This document shows positions 33,285-41,890 of a stretch of DNA of 64,000 nt, one piece after another. This DNA is from Nocardioides allogilvus (lineage in GTDB: Bacteria; Actinomycetota; Actinomycetes; Propionibacteriales; Nocardioidaceae): positions 60,776 through 124,775 of the forward strand of contig NZ_PZYX01000012.1 in NCBI RefSeq assembly GCF_003047285.1, given 5' to 3'. Below the pieces are notes generated by a model. The model was not told the origin of the DNA, ran no database searches, and worked only from the letters and a program-made list of their open reading frames with translations. The translations under genes were made by a program, and so were the position numbers. Each line of letters opens with the position of its first letter. The stretch's first letter is position 1.

Positions 33285-34796
33285 TCACGTGTCGAGAATA
33301 CGGCCCGGCGCGGAATTCGGCCGTTCCTTGCGACGATACGTGACCAGAATGAATGCCAGAGAAACAACTGTGATGGCGACGATGACACGTCCGGGCCATG
33401 CACCCACCGCGACGGCCGGCGTCAGCTCGGCAGCGAGCGTGACGTCCCCGACGACCACGGCGCGGGTGCGCGGATCGGCGGCCTCGAGCACCTCCCCGTC
33501 GGGCGCGATGATGCCCGAGACCCCGTTGATCGCGGCGACCACGACGTAGCGCCCGGTCTCGATCGCGCGCAGCCTGCTGATCTCGAACTGCTGGTCGATC
33601 TGGGCGGTGTTGATGAACATCGCGTTGCTGGTCTGCACGGTGATCAGCTGGCCCCCGTTCGCGACCTGGCCGTGGATGGCGTCGTCGTAGGCGACGTCGA
33701 AGCAGATGGCGTCCGCGATCCTGGTCCCGGCGATCCGGAGCGGCTCGAGGCTGGTGCCGCGGGCCATGTCGCGCGGGATCAGTGCGAGCTGGCCGTAGGT
33801 GTCGGGGATCAGTGAGCCCCGGTAGGGGATGTACTCGCCGTACGGCACGGGATGGCGCTTGGTGTAGCGGTCTCCCCCACCGATCTCGGGCTGCCACACG
33901 ATGCCCTGGTTGAGGACCTCCTTCTCGCGGGGTGAGTCGACCATCCCGCCGACCAGGATCGGCACCCCGATCGCGTCGGAGGCGGTCGTGATCTCGGCGC
34001 GCGCCTCGACGTCGCTGAACGGGTCGACGGCCGTGGAGTTCTCCGACCAGACGACGAGGTCGACCCGCTCCCCCGCACCGGCCAGCTCGACCGTCAGGTC
34101 GGAGAAGGCGCGCGTGATGTCGCGGTGGTGGGCAAGCACGTCGGTGCCGTCGCCCGGCACGTCCGCCTGCACGGCGGCCACCCGCAGGCTGCGCCCCCGC
34201 TCGATGTCGTACGTCGCCAGCAGCGGCACGCAGGTCACCGCGACCAGCGCCGCGGCGGCGAGCAGGGCGGCCGCCGGCTTGCGCAACCGAGTGGTCACCA
34301 GCCAGGCCAGCGCACTGCCGGTGAGCGCGATCAGCAGGCTGACCCCGGTCATCCCGAGCCAGGGCAGCCCCGCCGCCCACACGGTGTCGGCGGTGCCGAA
34401 GGACAACCGGCCCCAGGTGAGGCCGCCGAACGGCCATGCGCCGCGCCACGACTCGACGCTCACCCACGCGCACGCGCACCACACGGGCCACCAGCGCAGG
34501 CGGGTGAGGGCAGCGAACGCGACACCCAAGGGGGCGAAGTAGACGGACTGCACGACCGACAGGGCGGCCCACGCGTCCGGACCCACGACCCGCAGCCACC
34601 ACAGCAGGCCGCCGAAGAAGGCGAGCCCGAAGAGCCACCCCGGCAGCCAGGCCCAGCGCAGCCTGGTGCCGCGCACGCTGAGGACGAGGATCGCGATGCC
34701 GATCGGCAGTGCGGGAGCGAAGCTGACCGGGGCGAAGCCCAGGGAGAGCACGACGCCGCCGAGCAGGGCGACGACGCAGCGGAGCAGCACGCGCAC
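33285..34796 (-). CDS. lnt: Apolipoprotein N-acyltransferase
   Basis: A 503-residue membrane enzyme. Six or so transmembrane segments in the first 190 residues are followed by a nitrilase-like domain. Catalytic Glu lies in WSENSTAV (about residue 263), Lys in TKRHPVPYGEYIPYRG, and Cys in AICFDVAYDD. It adds the third acyl chain to lipoproteins. GTG 34796 gives the start VRVLLRCVVALLGG. It is first gene in lnt-ppm-fxsA. The window also encodes several lipoprotein substrates. Confidence 0.94.
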   Translation of the reverse strand: MRVLLRCVVALLGGVVLSLGFAPVSFAPALPIGIAILVLSVRGTRLRWAWLPGWLFGLAFFGGLLWWLRVVGPDAWAALSVVQSVYFAPLGVAFAALTRLRWWPVWCACAWVSVESWRGAWPFGGLTWGRLSFGTADTVWAAGLPWLGMTGVSLLIALTGSALAWLVTTRLRKPAAALLAAAALVAVTCVPLLATYDIERGRSLRVAAVQADVPGDGTDVLAHHRDITRAFSDLTVELAGAGERVDLVVWSENSTAVDPFSDVEARAEITTASDAIGVPILVGGMVDSPREKEVLNQGIVWQPEIGGGDRYTKRHPVPYGEYIPYRGSLIPDTYGQLALIPRDMARGTSLEPLRIAGTRIADAICFDVAYDDAIHGQVANGGQLITVQTSNAMFINTAQIDQQFEISRLRAIETGRYVVVAAINGVSGIIAPDGEVLEAADPRTRAVVVGDVTLAAELTPAVAVGAWPGRVIVAITVVSLAFILVTYRRKERPNSAPGRILDT

Positions 34797-35211
34797 ACGC
34801 TAGCCGTCGGGCGGTCATCGCCCGTCATGGCCGCGCTCCTTGCAGGGGAACGGGAGGCGCGCACACCCTTCGGACCAACCCACTGCCAGCTGGCTGCGGA
34901 CAGCAGGAAGTTGTCTACGGAGCCTGCGCCCCTCCCGTCTCCACCCTCATGGTGCGAGACCGACCTCCGTGAACCAGTTCGGCTCGGATGCTGGCTGCAC
35001 ACCCCCCGATCCGGCCACTCGGACGCCGGTCCGCCAGCCATGATCTGCACGGGCGGACCACGGCACCTTCGCTGTCCGGGCGACGCGTGTCAACAGGCCG
35101 CTGACCTGCGGCAACGCGCATCTTCGCAGGTCAGCGCGGCGCCGTACACCACAAGAATTGGGCAAAAAAGATGCGGGGATCGGCGTGTCGGAGCGTGACA
35201 CGCCGCGACCT
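34797..35211. other. 415-bp gap without a supported gene
   Basis: Between the start of lnt and the stop of kal I find no reading frame with gene-like composition. The only structure is a perfect 12-bp stem at 35099-35136. The lnt promoter should lie near 34800-34900. Confidence 0.6.
35099..35136 (-). terminator. Stem-loop downstream of the lysine operon
   Basis: CGCTGACCTGCG (35099-35110) pairs perfectly with CGCAGGTCAGCG (35125-35136) around a 14-nt loop. It lies 75 nt past the kal stop on the minus strand, so it probably ends the kdd-kamD-kamE-kal transcript. An operator role cannot be excluded. Confidence 0.55.
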
Positions 35212-35616
35212 TCACTCCCGCGCTGGGGAAGGCGGCACGACCACCGTGCCGGTGGCGGTGGTCGCCACGAGGGGCGGGGTGAGGGAGGCGGCCGCGCCGG
35301 GCGCCTCGGGTGTGGCCGCGCCCCTGGCGACGACGCTCACCATGAAGTCCATGACCCGGCTGCGGGTGCCGGCCCTGACCAGGGTCGCGGTGATCTCGAG
35401 GACGTCACCGGCGTGCACCGGCGCCTTGAACTGCACGTCGGAGTAGGACGCGAACAGGCCCTCGTCACCGTCGAGCAGGATGCACAGCTCGGTCGCCACG
35501 TCACCGAAGAGACCGAGGGAGTAGGCACCGTCGACGAGGTTGCCGGCGTAGTGGGCGTGGCTGTAGGGGACGTAGCGGCGGTGGGTGACGGTGGTGCCGA
35601 TGCGCGAATCAGTCAT
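35212..35616 (-). CDS. kal: 3-aminobutyryl-CoA ammonia-lyase (hotdog fold)
   Basis: A 134-residue hotdog-fold protein with HAHYAGNLVDGAYSLGLFGD and DGDEGLFASYSDVQFKAPVH, which match lysine-fermentation Kal enzymes. It removes ammonia from L-3-aminobutyryl-CoA to give crotonyl-CoA, the last dedicated step of the pathway. Its start overlaps kamE by 4 nt. The C-terminal 35 residues are Ala/Pro-rich and disordered-looking, longer than I expect for the enzyme core. Identity is supported by the neighbours kamD/E and kdd. Confidence 0.85.
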   Translation of the reverse strand: MTDSRIGTTVTHRRYVPYSHAHYAGNLVDGAYSLGLFGDVATELCILLDGDEGLFASYSDVQFKAPVHAGDVLEITATLVRAGTRSRVMDFMVSVVARGAATPEAPGAAASLTPPLVATTATGTVVVPPSPARE

Positions 35617-36350
35617 GACGCTTCCCTGGTGGTGAGGCGGTGGACGAGGAAGGAGGCGACCTCGCCGGGAGTCGTGCCGCGGCTGAAGACCCGGTCGACC
35701 CCGAGCTCGTCGGCCATCGTCTCATCGAAGCGGGGGCCACCGACGACGAGCAGCGGGCGCTTGTCCGCGGGATAGGACTCGCGGAAGGCGGCCGACATCT
35801 CGCGGGTGTTGAGGAGGTGGGCGTCGCGCTGGGTGACGACCTGCGAGACGAGGACCGCGTCGGCCTTCTCGGTGCGAGCGGCCTCGACGAGCTCGGGGAC
35901 GGACACCTGGGCACCGAGATTGACGACCTTCACCTCGCGGTAGTACTCCAGTCCCTTCTCCCCCGCGAACCCCTTGATGTTGAGGATCGCGTCGATGCCG
36001 ACGGTGTGGGCGTCGGTGCCGATGCAGCCGCCGACGACCACCATCCGGCGCCGCAGGGTGCGCTTGATCTCCGCGTTGGCCTCCTTCGGCGTGAGCAGCG
36101 GGTAGTCGCGCTCGACGACCTCGACCACGCTGGGGTCGACGAGGTGGTTGACCCGGCCGTAGACCACGAAGAAGGTGAAGTCGGGCCCCATCGCCTTGGA
36201 GTGCACGACCATCGCGGGGTCCATGCCCATCTTGTTGGCGAGCTGCGCCGCGGCTCCCTCGGCGATCTTCGAGTGCGCCATCGGCAGCGTGAAGGACAGC
36301 TGGACCATGCCGTCGCCGGTCGTGTCGCCGTACGGACGAATGAGGCTCAT
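35613..36350 (-). CDS. kamE: Beta-lysine 5,6-aminomutase, beta subunit (B12-binding)
   Basis: A 245-residue subunit with the cobalamin-binding DxHxxG motif as DAHTVG in the Rossmann-like domain, and a family N-terminus (SLIRPYGDTTGDGMVQLSF). With KamD it uses adenosylcobalamin and pyridoxal phosphate to move the terminal amino group of L-beta-lysine (or D-lysine), giving 3,5-diaminohexanoate. The start ATG at 36350 is preferred to the in-frame ATG at 36380. It overlaps kal by 4 nt and follows kamD by 76 nt. Confidence 0.93.
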   Translation of the reverse strand: MSLIRPYGDTTGDGMVQLSFTLPMAHSKIAEGAAAQLANKMGMDPAMVVHSKAMGPDFTFFVVYGRVNHLVDPSVVEVVERDYPLLTPKEANAEIKRTLRRRMVVVGGCIGTDAHTVGIDAILNIKGFAGEKGLEYYREVKVVNLGAQVSVPELVEAARTEKADAVLVSQVVTQRDAHLLNTREMSAAFRESYPADKRPLLVVGGPRFDETMADELGVDRVFSRGTTPGEVASFLVHRLTTREAS

Positions 36351-36426
36351 GCGCGTACTCGCTTCGCTCCGTGCGCGCATGAGGCACAGACCGCGCTGCG
36401 TTGAATGGTTCGCTCGCTGCGCTCGT

Positions 36427-37998
36427 TCACAGGCGTCCCTCCAGGATCTCGGTGGCGGGGTTGTAGTAGTCGCGTGCCTTCTTCGCGACGCCCTCGAGCC
36501 CGCGGCCCTTGTCGGCGGGGCGCTTCATCAGGCCGAACGTGCCGTCGGCGATGGCGTCGAGCAGGCCGTTGGGGTGGCCCTCGATGTCCTGGAGCAGCGT
36601 GATGGAGTCGCCCAGGACCTCCTGGGCCCGGTTGACGATGAAGCCGCCCGGCTTCGGGGAGAAGTCCTCGTGCAGGTTGCCGGCGGCGTTCATGACGTAG
36701 CGGACGTTCTGCAGCGCCAGGTCACGATCGGAGAGCCAGGGCGTCACCACCGCCTCGGTCATCATCCCGACGAGCAGGATGCCCTGGTCGGTCAGCGCGC
36801 CGACGAGGTTGAAGAACCCGTCGAGGAGGTAGCCCTTGAACACGTCGCCGGTCATGTGCCGCGTCGGCGGCATCCACTTGAGCGGCGCCTTCGGGAAGAG
36901 GTCGCGCGCGAGCATCGCGTGGGCGAGCTCGAGGCGGAACGAGTCGGGCACCTCGGGATCGATCTCGAAGGCGTGCCCAAGTCCGAGCTGCCAGTCCTCG
37001 AGGCCGGCCTCCTTGGCGAAGTACTCGTTGAGGAGCTGGCTGGTCGTGACCGTGTGTGCCGCCTCGACCGCATCGGCGGTGGTGAGGTAGTTGTCCTCGC
37101 CCGTGTTGATGATGATGCCGGCGCGGGCGTGGACCTGGCGGCTGAAGCGCTGGTCGACGAAGGTGCGGATCGGGTTGATGTCGCGGAAGAGGATCCCGTA
37201 CATCGAGTCGTTGAGCATCATGTCGAGCCGCTCGAGGCCTGCCAGCGCGGCGATCTCGGGCATGCACAGGCCGGAGGCGTAGTTGGTCAGCCTGACGTAG
37301 CGCCCGAGCTCGCGGCTCGTCTCGTCGAGGGCTGCGCGCATCAGGCGGAAGTTCTCCTGCGTGGCGTAGGTCCCGGCGAAGCCCTCGCGTGTCGCGCCCT
37401 CCGGCACGAAGTCGAGCAGGCTCTGCCCCGTGCTGCGGATGACGGCGATGACGTCGGCGCCCTCGCGCGCGGCGTTCTGGGCCTGCGGGATGTCCTCGTA
37501 GATGTCGCCGGTGGCGACGATGAGGTAGATCCACGGCTTGCGAGGCGCGTCGCCGACCTTGGCGATCATCCGCTCGCGCTCGACGCGGCGACGGTCGATC
37601 TGCTTGATGCCCTGACCGACGGCCTTGTGCGAGGCCTTGGCCGCGCGGATCGCGTCCTTCCCCTCCGGGAGGCGGAAGGTGATGGAGCCGGCGGATGCCT
37701 TCTGGGCCAGCGTCTCGAGGTCGTCCGCCTCGCCGCGCAGCAGGGCGTCCCACACCGGGAGAGCCAGGCCGTGCTCGAGCCCGACGTCCGCGCGCACCAC
37801 GTCGGCGAGGCGGTTGACCCACGGCGTGCCCTCGGAGTCGGCGCCAGCGAGTCCGGCAAGCCGCAGGGTGGCGCGCTCGACGCTCACGGTCGTGTGTCGC
37901 TGGGCCGTCCTCACGATCGGCTTGCCGACCCGTCGCGCGAGCGTGCGCGCCTCACGGATCTGGGCGGTGTCGAGGCCGAGCTTTCCGGTGGTCTTCAC
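36427..37998 (-). CDS. kamD: Lysine 5,6-aminomutase, alpha subunit
   Basis: A 523-residue TIM-barrel alpha subunit, the standard length. Segments such as WIYLIVATGDIYEDIPQAQ, GADVIAVIRSTGQSLLDFVPEGAT and NPIRTFVDQRFSRQVHARAG match lysine 5,6-aminomutase alpha subunits. It provides the substrate and most PLP/cobalamin contacts; KamE supplies B12 binding. ATG 37998 overlaps the kdd stop by 4 nt. The 76-nt gap to kamE holds no gene. Confidence 0.95.
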   Translation of the reverse strand: MKTTGKLGLDTAQIREARTLARRVGKPIVRTAQRHTTVSVERATLRLAGLAGADSEGTPWVNRLADVVRADVGLEHGLALPVWDALLRGEADDLETLAQKASAGSITFRLPEGKDAIRAAKASHKAVGQGIKQIDRRRVERERMIAKVGDAPRKPWIYLIVATGDIYEDIPQAQNAAREGADVIAVIRSTGQSLLDFVPEGATREGFAGTYATQENFRLMRAALDETSRELGRYVRLTNYASGLCMPEIAALAGLERLDMMLNDSMYGILFRDINPIRTFVDQRFSRQVHARAGIIINTGEDNYLTTADAVEAAHTVTTSQLLNEYFAKEAGLEDWQLGLGHAFEIDPEVPDSFRLELAHAMLARDLFPKAPLKWMPPTRHMTGDVFKGYLLDGFFNLVGALTDQGILLVGMMTEAVVTPWLSDRDLALQNVRYVMNAAGNLHEDFSPKPGGFIVNRAQEVLGDSITLLQDIEGHPNGLLDAIADGTFGLMKRPADKGRGLEGVAKKARDYYNPATEILEGRL

Positions 37999-39029
37999 AG
38001 TCGCCCCTCGAAGAGGCCACGCACGCCGGCGTTGCCCCGCAGGAGCTCCATGGCGTACGCCGCGTGGCCGGGCACGTAGCCGTTGCCGACGATCATCTTG
38101 ACGTCCGCAGCGAGCCCCTCGGCGCCCAGCGCTGCGGCGGAGAAGGAGGTGGCCATCGAGAAGAAGATGACCGTGCCGCCCTCGGCGGTGGCCAGGATCG
38201 CTCCGCCCTCGCAGCCGGGCACGTCGACGCAGACGACGGTGACCTCGGCCGGTCCCCCGGCCTTCGCGACCGCGTCGCGCAGGGCGACCGGGTCGCGGGC
38301 GTCGGCGATCACGACCTCGTCGGCGAGTCCGGCACCCCGCAGTCGCTCCGCCTCTTCGTGTTGCGGCACGACCCCGATGACCCGGCCGGCTCCGGCCTCA
38401 CGAGCGGCGGCCAGGCTCAGGGAGCCGGACTTGCCGCCTCCCCCGATCACCACGACGGTGGGCTCGGCGTAGTCGGCCACCACGCGCGCGGTCAGGGCCG
38501 GGGCACCACAGACGTCCATGACCGACAGGCTCAGGGCGGCAGGCAGGTCGTCTGGAATGACTGCGGCGATGGACCGGCCGAACAGGACGGCGTAGCCGTC
38601 ACACGGGACCTGCTCGCTGCGACCGTCCCACTGCTTCAGCTCGTCCTCGATCACCAGTGGCGTGAGCGTCAGGCTGACCAGGGCGGCGATGCGGTCACCG
38701 ACCGCGAGGCCGAGGGTCGACTCCGGGCCGACCTCCTCGACGGTGCCGACGAGCATGCCGCCGGACCCGGTGACGGGATTGTGCATCTTGCCGCGGGTGC
38801 CGACGATGTCGAGCACCTCCGCGCGCACGAGGTCGCCGTCGCCACCGTGCTTTCCCTCGAGCTGGCGGAAGGACGCAGCATCGAGGTTCAGCTTCTCGAC
38901 GCGAACTCGGACCTCGTCGGGCCACAGCTCGGCGCTGGTGTCGAGCCGCTGGGCCGCCTGCGGCAGCACGACCGCGTCGTCCAGGACCCGGTGCAGGCCG
39001 GTGGGATCACTCGTCGACTCGCGTGACAT
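37995..39029 (-). CDS. kdd: L-erythro-3,5-diaminohexanoate dehydrogenase
   Basis: A 344-residue enzyme, matching the about 345 residues of characterised Kdd. GKMHNPVTGSGGMLVGTVEEVG is family-typical, and VVVIGGGGKSGSLSLAAAREAG is the dinucleotide fold. It oxidises 3,5-diaminohexanoate to 5-amino-3-oxohexanoate with NAD(P)+. ATG 39029 is placed 8 nt after GGAGG. An upstream ATG at 39047 lies in the same frame but precedes the Shine-Dalgarno sequence. It is the first gene of the minus-strand lysine operon. Confidence 0.92.
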   Translation of the reverse strand: MSRESTSDPTGLHRVLDDAVVLPQAAQRLDTSAELWPDEVRVRVEKLNLDAASFRQLEGKHGGDGDLVRAEVLDIVGTRGKMHNPVTGSGGMLVGTVEEVGPESTLGLAVGDRIAALVSLTLTPLVIEDELKQWDGRSEQVPCDGYAVLFGRSIAAVIPDDLPAALSLSVMDVCGAPALTARVVADYAEPTVVVIGGGGKSGSLSLAAAREAGAGRVIGVVPQHEEAERLRGAGLADEVVIADARDPVALRDAVAKAGGPAEVTVVCVDVPGCEGGAILATAEGGTVIFFSMATSFSAAALGAEGLAADVKMIVGNGYVPGHAAYAMELLRGNAGVRGLFEGRL

Positions 39030-39055
39030 CCGCTCGTCCTCCGTCATATGGGTGT

Positions 39056-39112
39056 CGATACAGGAGATATTGCGGCGCGTCATTGGACTTGCCGGACAAT
39101 CTCCTCGTATCG
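39056..39112. promoter_or_regulatory. Imperfect dyad between kdd and kamA
   Basis: CGATACAGGAGATATTG (39056-39072) faces CAATCTCCTCGTATCG (39097-39112), whose complement is CGATACGAGGAGATTG. The halves match apart from two small indels and are separated by 24 bp. Position between divergent lysine genes makes this a likely shared operator. The Lrp/AsnC gene at 41959 is the nearest candidate regulator (inference). Confidence 0.55.
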
Positions 39113-39201
39113 TGGCAGATGAGGCGCGGCTCACACAACTGACGCGCCGCGCGCACCAGACCCAGCCAGCCCGACCGGCCACCCTCGCCCTTGGAGCACC
39201 C

Positions 39202-40671
39202 ATGAGCCTCGACATCTCACCCGCCCCCACCGATCGGCGCAGTGAGTCCGGACAGCCCTACCCCTATCAGCGGGTCGAGCTCGTGGAGCCCGACTGGACC
39301 CGGTTCCCGGGCTGGCGCGACGTCACGGCCGAGGACTGGGAATCGGTCCAGTGGCAGCGCGCCCACTGCGTCAAGAACGTCAAGCAGCTGCGCGAGCTGC
39401 TCGGTGACCTCGTCGACGAGCGGTTCTACGCCGACCTCGAGCGCGACCAGGCCGAGCGAGCGACCATGTCGATGCTCATCCCCCCGCAGATGATGAACAC
39501 GATGATGCCGTCCGCGGTGCCGTCCGGTCCCGGTTCGTTGACGGAGGCGCTGTACGCCGACCCGATCCGCAACTACATGATCCCGGTGTTCAGCGATCGC
39601 CGTACGGACTGGTCGTCACACCCGCACGCCACCCGCGACTCGCTGCACGAGCACGACATGTGGGCGACCGAGGGGCTGACCCACCGCTACCCGACCAAGG
39701 TGCTGGCCGAGCTGCTCCCGACCTGCCCGCAGTACTGCGGGCACTGCACGCGCATGGACCTCGTCGGGAACTCGACGCCGGTGATCGAGAAGCTGAAGTT
39801 CGCCGGCAAGCCCAACGACCGCATCGGCGACATGATCGACTACCTGCGCCGGACGCCGTCGGTGCGCGACGTCGTCGTCTCCGGTGGCGACGTGGCCAAC
39901 ATGCCGTGGCCGCGGCTCGAGGCGTTCTTGACCTCGGTGCTCGAGGTCGACAACATCCGCGACATCCGGCTCGCCACCAAGGCCCTGATCGGGCTCCCCC
40001 AGCACTGGCTGCAGCCCGAGGTCGTCGACGGCGTCGGCCGCGTCGCCGCCATCGCCCGTTCGCGTGGGGTCTCCCTTGCGATCCACACCCACGCCAACCA
40101 CGCGAGCTCGATCACCCCGATCGTCGCCAGGGCGACGCGCGCGATGCTCGACGCGGGCGTGCGCGACGTACGCAACCAAGGGGTGCTGCTCAACGGCGTC
40201 AACGCCGACGGCGACACCCTCCTCGACCTGTGCTTCCGGCTGCTCGACGGGGCGCAGATCATGCCCTACTACTTCTACATGTGCGACATGATCCCGTTCT
40301 CGGAGCACTGGCGGGTCTCGGTCGCCGATGCGCAGAAGCTGCAGCACCACATCATGGGCTACCTCCCCGGCTTCGCGACCCCGCGGATCGTCTGCGACGT
40401 GCCGTTCGTCGGGAAGCGCTGGGTGCACCAGCTCGCCGACTACGACACCGAGCGTGGCATCTCCTACTGGACGAAGAACTACAAGACGTCCATCGAGGCG
40501 GCCGACCCCGACGCCTTGTCGCGCACCTACGAGTACTACGACCCGATCCACACCCTCCCCGCCGCCGGCCAGCAGTGGTGGGCCGAGCACGGCGGGCTCG
40601 AGTCCACCGCGCTCAAGGCTGCCGAGATGGCGGAGGCGAGTCGCCGTACCGCCGCCCTCCAGGCCTGGTAG
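39202..40671 (+). CDS. kamA: Lysine 2,3-aminomutase (radical SAM)
   Basis: A 489-residue enzyme. The radical-SAM cluster motif CxxxCxxC appears as CPQYCGHC. GVSLAIHTHANHASSITP and the PLP-lysine region DVPFVGKRWVHQL match KamA. It converts L-lysine to L-beta-lysine with SAM and PLP, feeding KamDE. ATG 39202 follows TTGGAGCACCC. An upstream open frame is not coding. The last six codons (AALQAW and the stop) lie in a repeat copied elsewhere in this window, so the native 3' end may have been replaced. Confidence 0.92.
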   Translation: MSLDISPAPTDRRSESGQPYPYQRVELVEPDWTRFPGWRDVTAEDWESVQWQRAHCVKNVKQLRELLGDLVDERFYADLERDQAERATMSMLIPPQMMNTMMPSAVPSGPGSLTEALYADPIRNYMIPVFSDRRTDWSSHPHATRDSLHEHDMWATEGLTHRYPTKVLAELLPTCPQYCGHCTRMDLVGNSTPVIEKLKFAGKPNDRIGDMIDYLRRTPSVRDVVVSGGDVANMPWPRLEAFLTSVLEVDNIRDIRLATKALIGLPQHWLQPEVVDGVGRVAAIARSRGVSLAIHTHANHASSITPIVARATRAMLDAGVRDVRNQGVLLNGVNADGDTLLDLCFRLLDGAQIMPYYFYMCDMIPFSEHWRVSVADAQKLQHHIMGYLPGFATPRIVCDVPFVGKRWVHQLADYDTERGISYWTKNYKTSIEAADPDALSRTYEYYDPIHTLPAAGQQWWAEHGGLESTALKAAEMAEASRRTAALQAW

Positions 40672-40751
40672 CCGGCGAGGAAGTTCCCTGACCACTGCAG
40701 GAGTCCCCGCTTCGGCGGGGACTCCTGCACGTAGTGGCCGTTGCAACGGCC
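40651..40751 (+). repeat. Hairpin repeat, copy A (24-mer + stem-loop + GTTGCAAC palindrome)
   Basis: A 24-bp block at 40651-40674 covers the end of kamA. A 14-bp perfect stem (40697-40710 with 40715-40728) closes a TTCG loop, with arm core GGAGTCCCCGC. Then GGCCGTTGCAACGGCC, a 16-bp palindrome, lies at 40736-40751. The same parts recur in inverted orientation at 41891-41941 (stem and palindrome) and at 56316-56417 (all three). The hairpin may also terminate kamA transcription. Confidence 0.85.
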
Positions 40752-40887
40752 CACCGGCGTCAAACTCTCCCTACCTGTTCGACGCTCCGGACCACAACGT
40801 CTCCACAGGTATGCGTCCGGGTGCGATATCCACAGCGGGTCGTGCATCGACGCATGAGTGTCGGTCCCTGAAGGAACGGTCGTCGCC

Positions 40888-41844
40888 ATGACGGCCAACG
40901 AAGCCTTTCCTGTGAGACTCGAGGACATCTGGCTCCGCCGAGAGCTCATTGACCGCGAGTGGTCTGACCGCGACATCGCGAGGTGCGTGAAGGCGGGACT
41001 CATCAGCAGGGTCAGGTACGGCGCATACGTCGACTCGGCACTGTGGAGCGCGGCGAGCGATCTACACAGGTATCGCGTCCGCTCGCGTGCCGTGCTGAGG
41101 ACTGCCCATGAGTCGTCAGTGCTTACGCACCAATCCGCGCTTGCCGAGTGGGACGTGCCGATGTGGCGCATCGACCTGACCGAGGTTGCGCTGACCCGGA
41201 CCGATGAAAAGGCCGGTCGCCGCGAGAGCTTGATCGTGCACCACTCCGGGCGGTTGCCTCTCGAACACATCACGCTGCGCCACGGGGTCCCCGTGACCAC
41301 GGCAGCCAGGACCGCAGTCGAGATCCTGTCCGTCGTTGACCTCGAACTCGGTCTGGTCATCCTCAATGGCCTGCTCAACCTGAGACGGACAACGCTGGAG
41401 GAGGTCGCAAGACTGGCGCGACAGACGGAGCACTGGCCCGAGACGCTGAACACGCGGGTAGCCCTGAGTCTCGCGGACTCGCGCCTCCAGAGCGTTGCCG
41501 AGACTCGATTCGTCTACCTCTGCTACCGCCAGGGGTTGCCTCGGCCAGAGCCACAAGTGGAGGTGCTGGACGAATCAGGATTCCTGATCGGCGTGGTCGA
41601 CTTCCTGTGGCGCACGCACGGCGTCTTCCTCGAGTTCGATGGCCGCATCAAGTACGAGATCTACCGACGCCCCGGGGAGACTCTCGCCGACTACCTCATG
41701 CGTGAGAAGCGACGCGAGGAGCGAATCTGCCAAGCCACGGGCTGGGTGTGCATCCGCATCGGCTGGGCCGACCTCGAGAACCCGACTGCCACTGCTCGCC
41801 GCATCCTCAAGCTGCTGGCGAGCCGCGGTGCACCTGCGGCGTGA
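40888..41844 (+). CDS. AbiEi-antitoxin-like domain plus PD-(D/E)XK-like (DUF559/Vsr-type) protein
   Basis: A 318-residue protein. The N-terminal part (ELIDREWSDRDIARCVKAGLISRVRYGAYVD) is a winged-helix like the N-domain of AbiEi antitoxins. The C-terminus has VVDFLWRTHGVFLEFDGRIKYE, with D-x(n)-E-F-D-G-R-x-K-Y, the pattern of DUF559/Vsr-like endonuclease folds, followed by EKRREERICQATGWVCIRIGWADLEN. GAAGGA precedes ATG 40888. It is flanked by inverted copies of a hairpin repeat, and codon use is less GC-biased than its neighbours. No AbiEii toxin is adjacent. Confidence 0.8.
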   Translation: MTANEAFPVRLEDIWLRRELIDREWSDRDIARCVKAGLISRVRYGAYVDSALWSAASDLHRYRVRSRAVLRTAHESSVLTHQSALAEWDVPMWRIDLTEVALTRTDEKAGRRESLIVHHSGRLPLEHITLRHGVPVTTAARTAVEILSVVDLELGLVILNGLLNLRRTTLEEVARLARQTEHWPETLNTRVALSLADSRLQSVAETRFVYLCYRQGLPRPEPQVEVLDESGFLIGVVDFLWRTHGVFLEFDGRIKYEIYRRPGETLADYLMREKRREERICQATGWVCIRIGWADLENPTATARRILKLLASRGAPAA

Positions 41845-41890
41845 CCAGCGTTGCTCGCTCATCAGGTTGGGGAACTCTTGCGCCTCTGGG

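Noticed and set aside
34840..35043. 67-codon plus-strand frame in the lnt-kal gap
   Set aside because: No ribosome site, irregular codon use and no domain.
40888..41844. An AbiE toxin-antitoxin pair
   Set aside because: Only the AbiEi-like N-domain is present; there is no AbiEii nucleotidyltransferase next to it, and the C-terminus looks like a nuclease.
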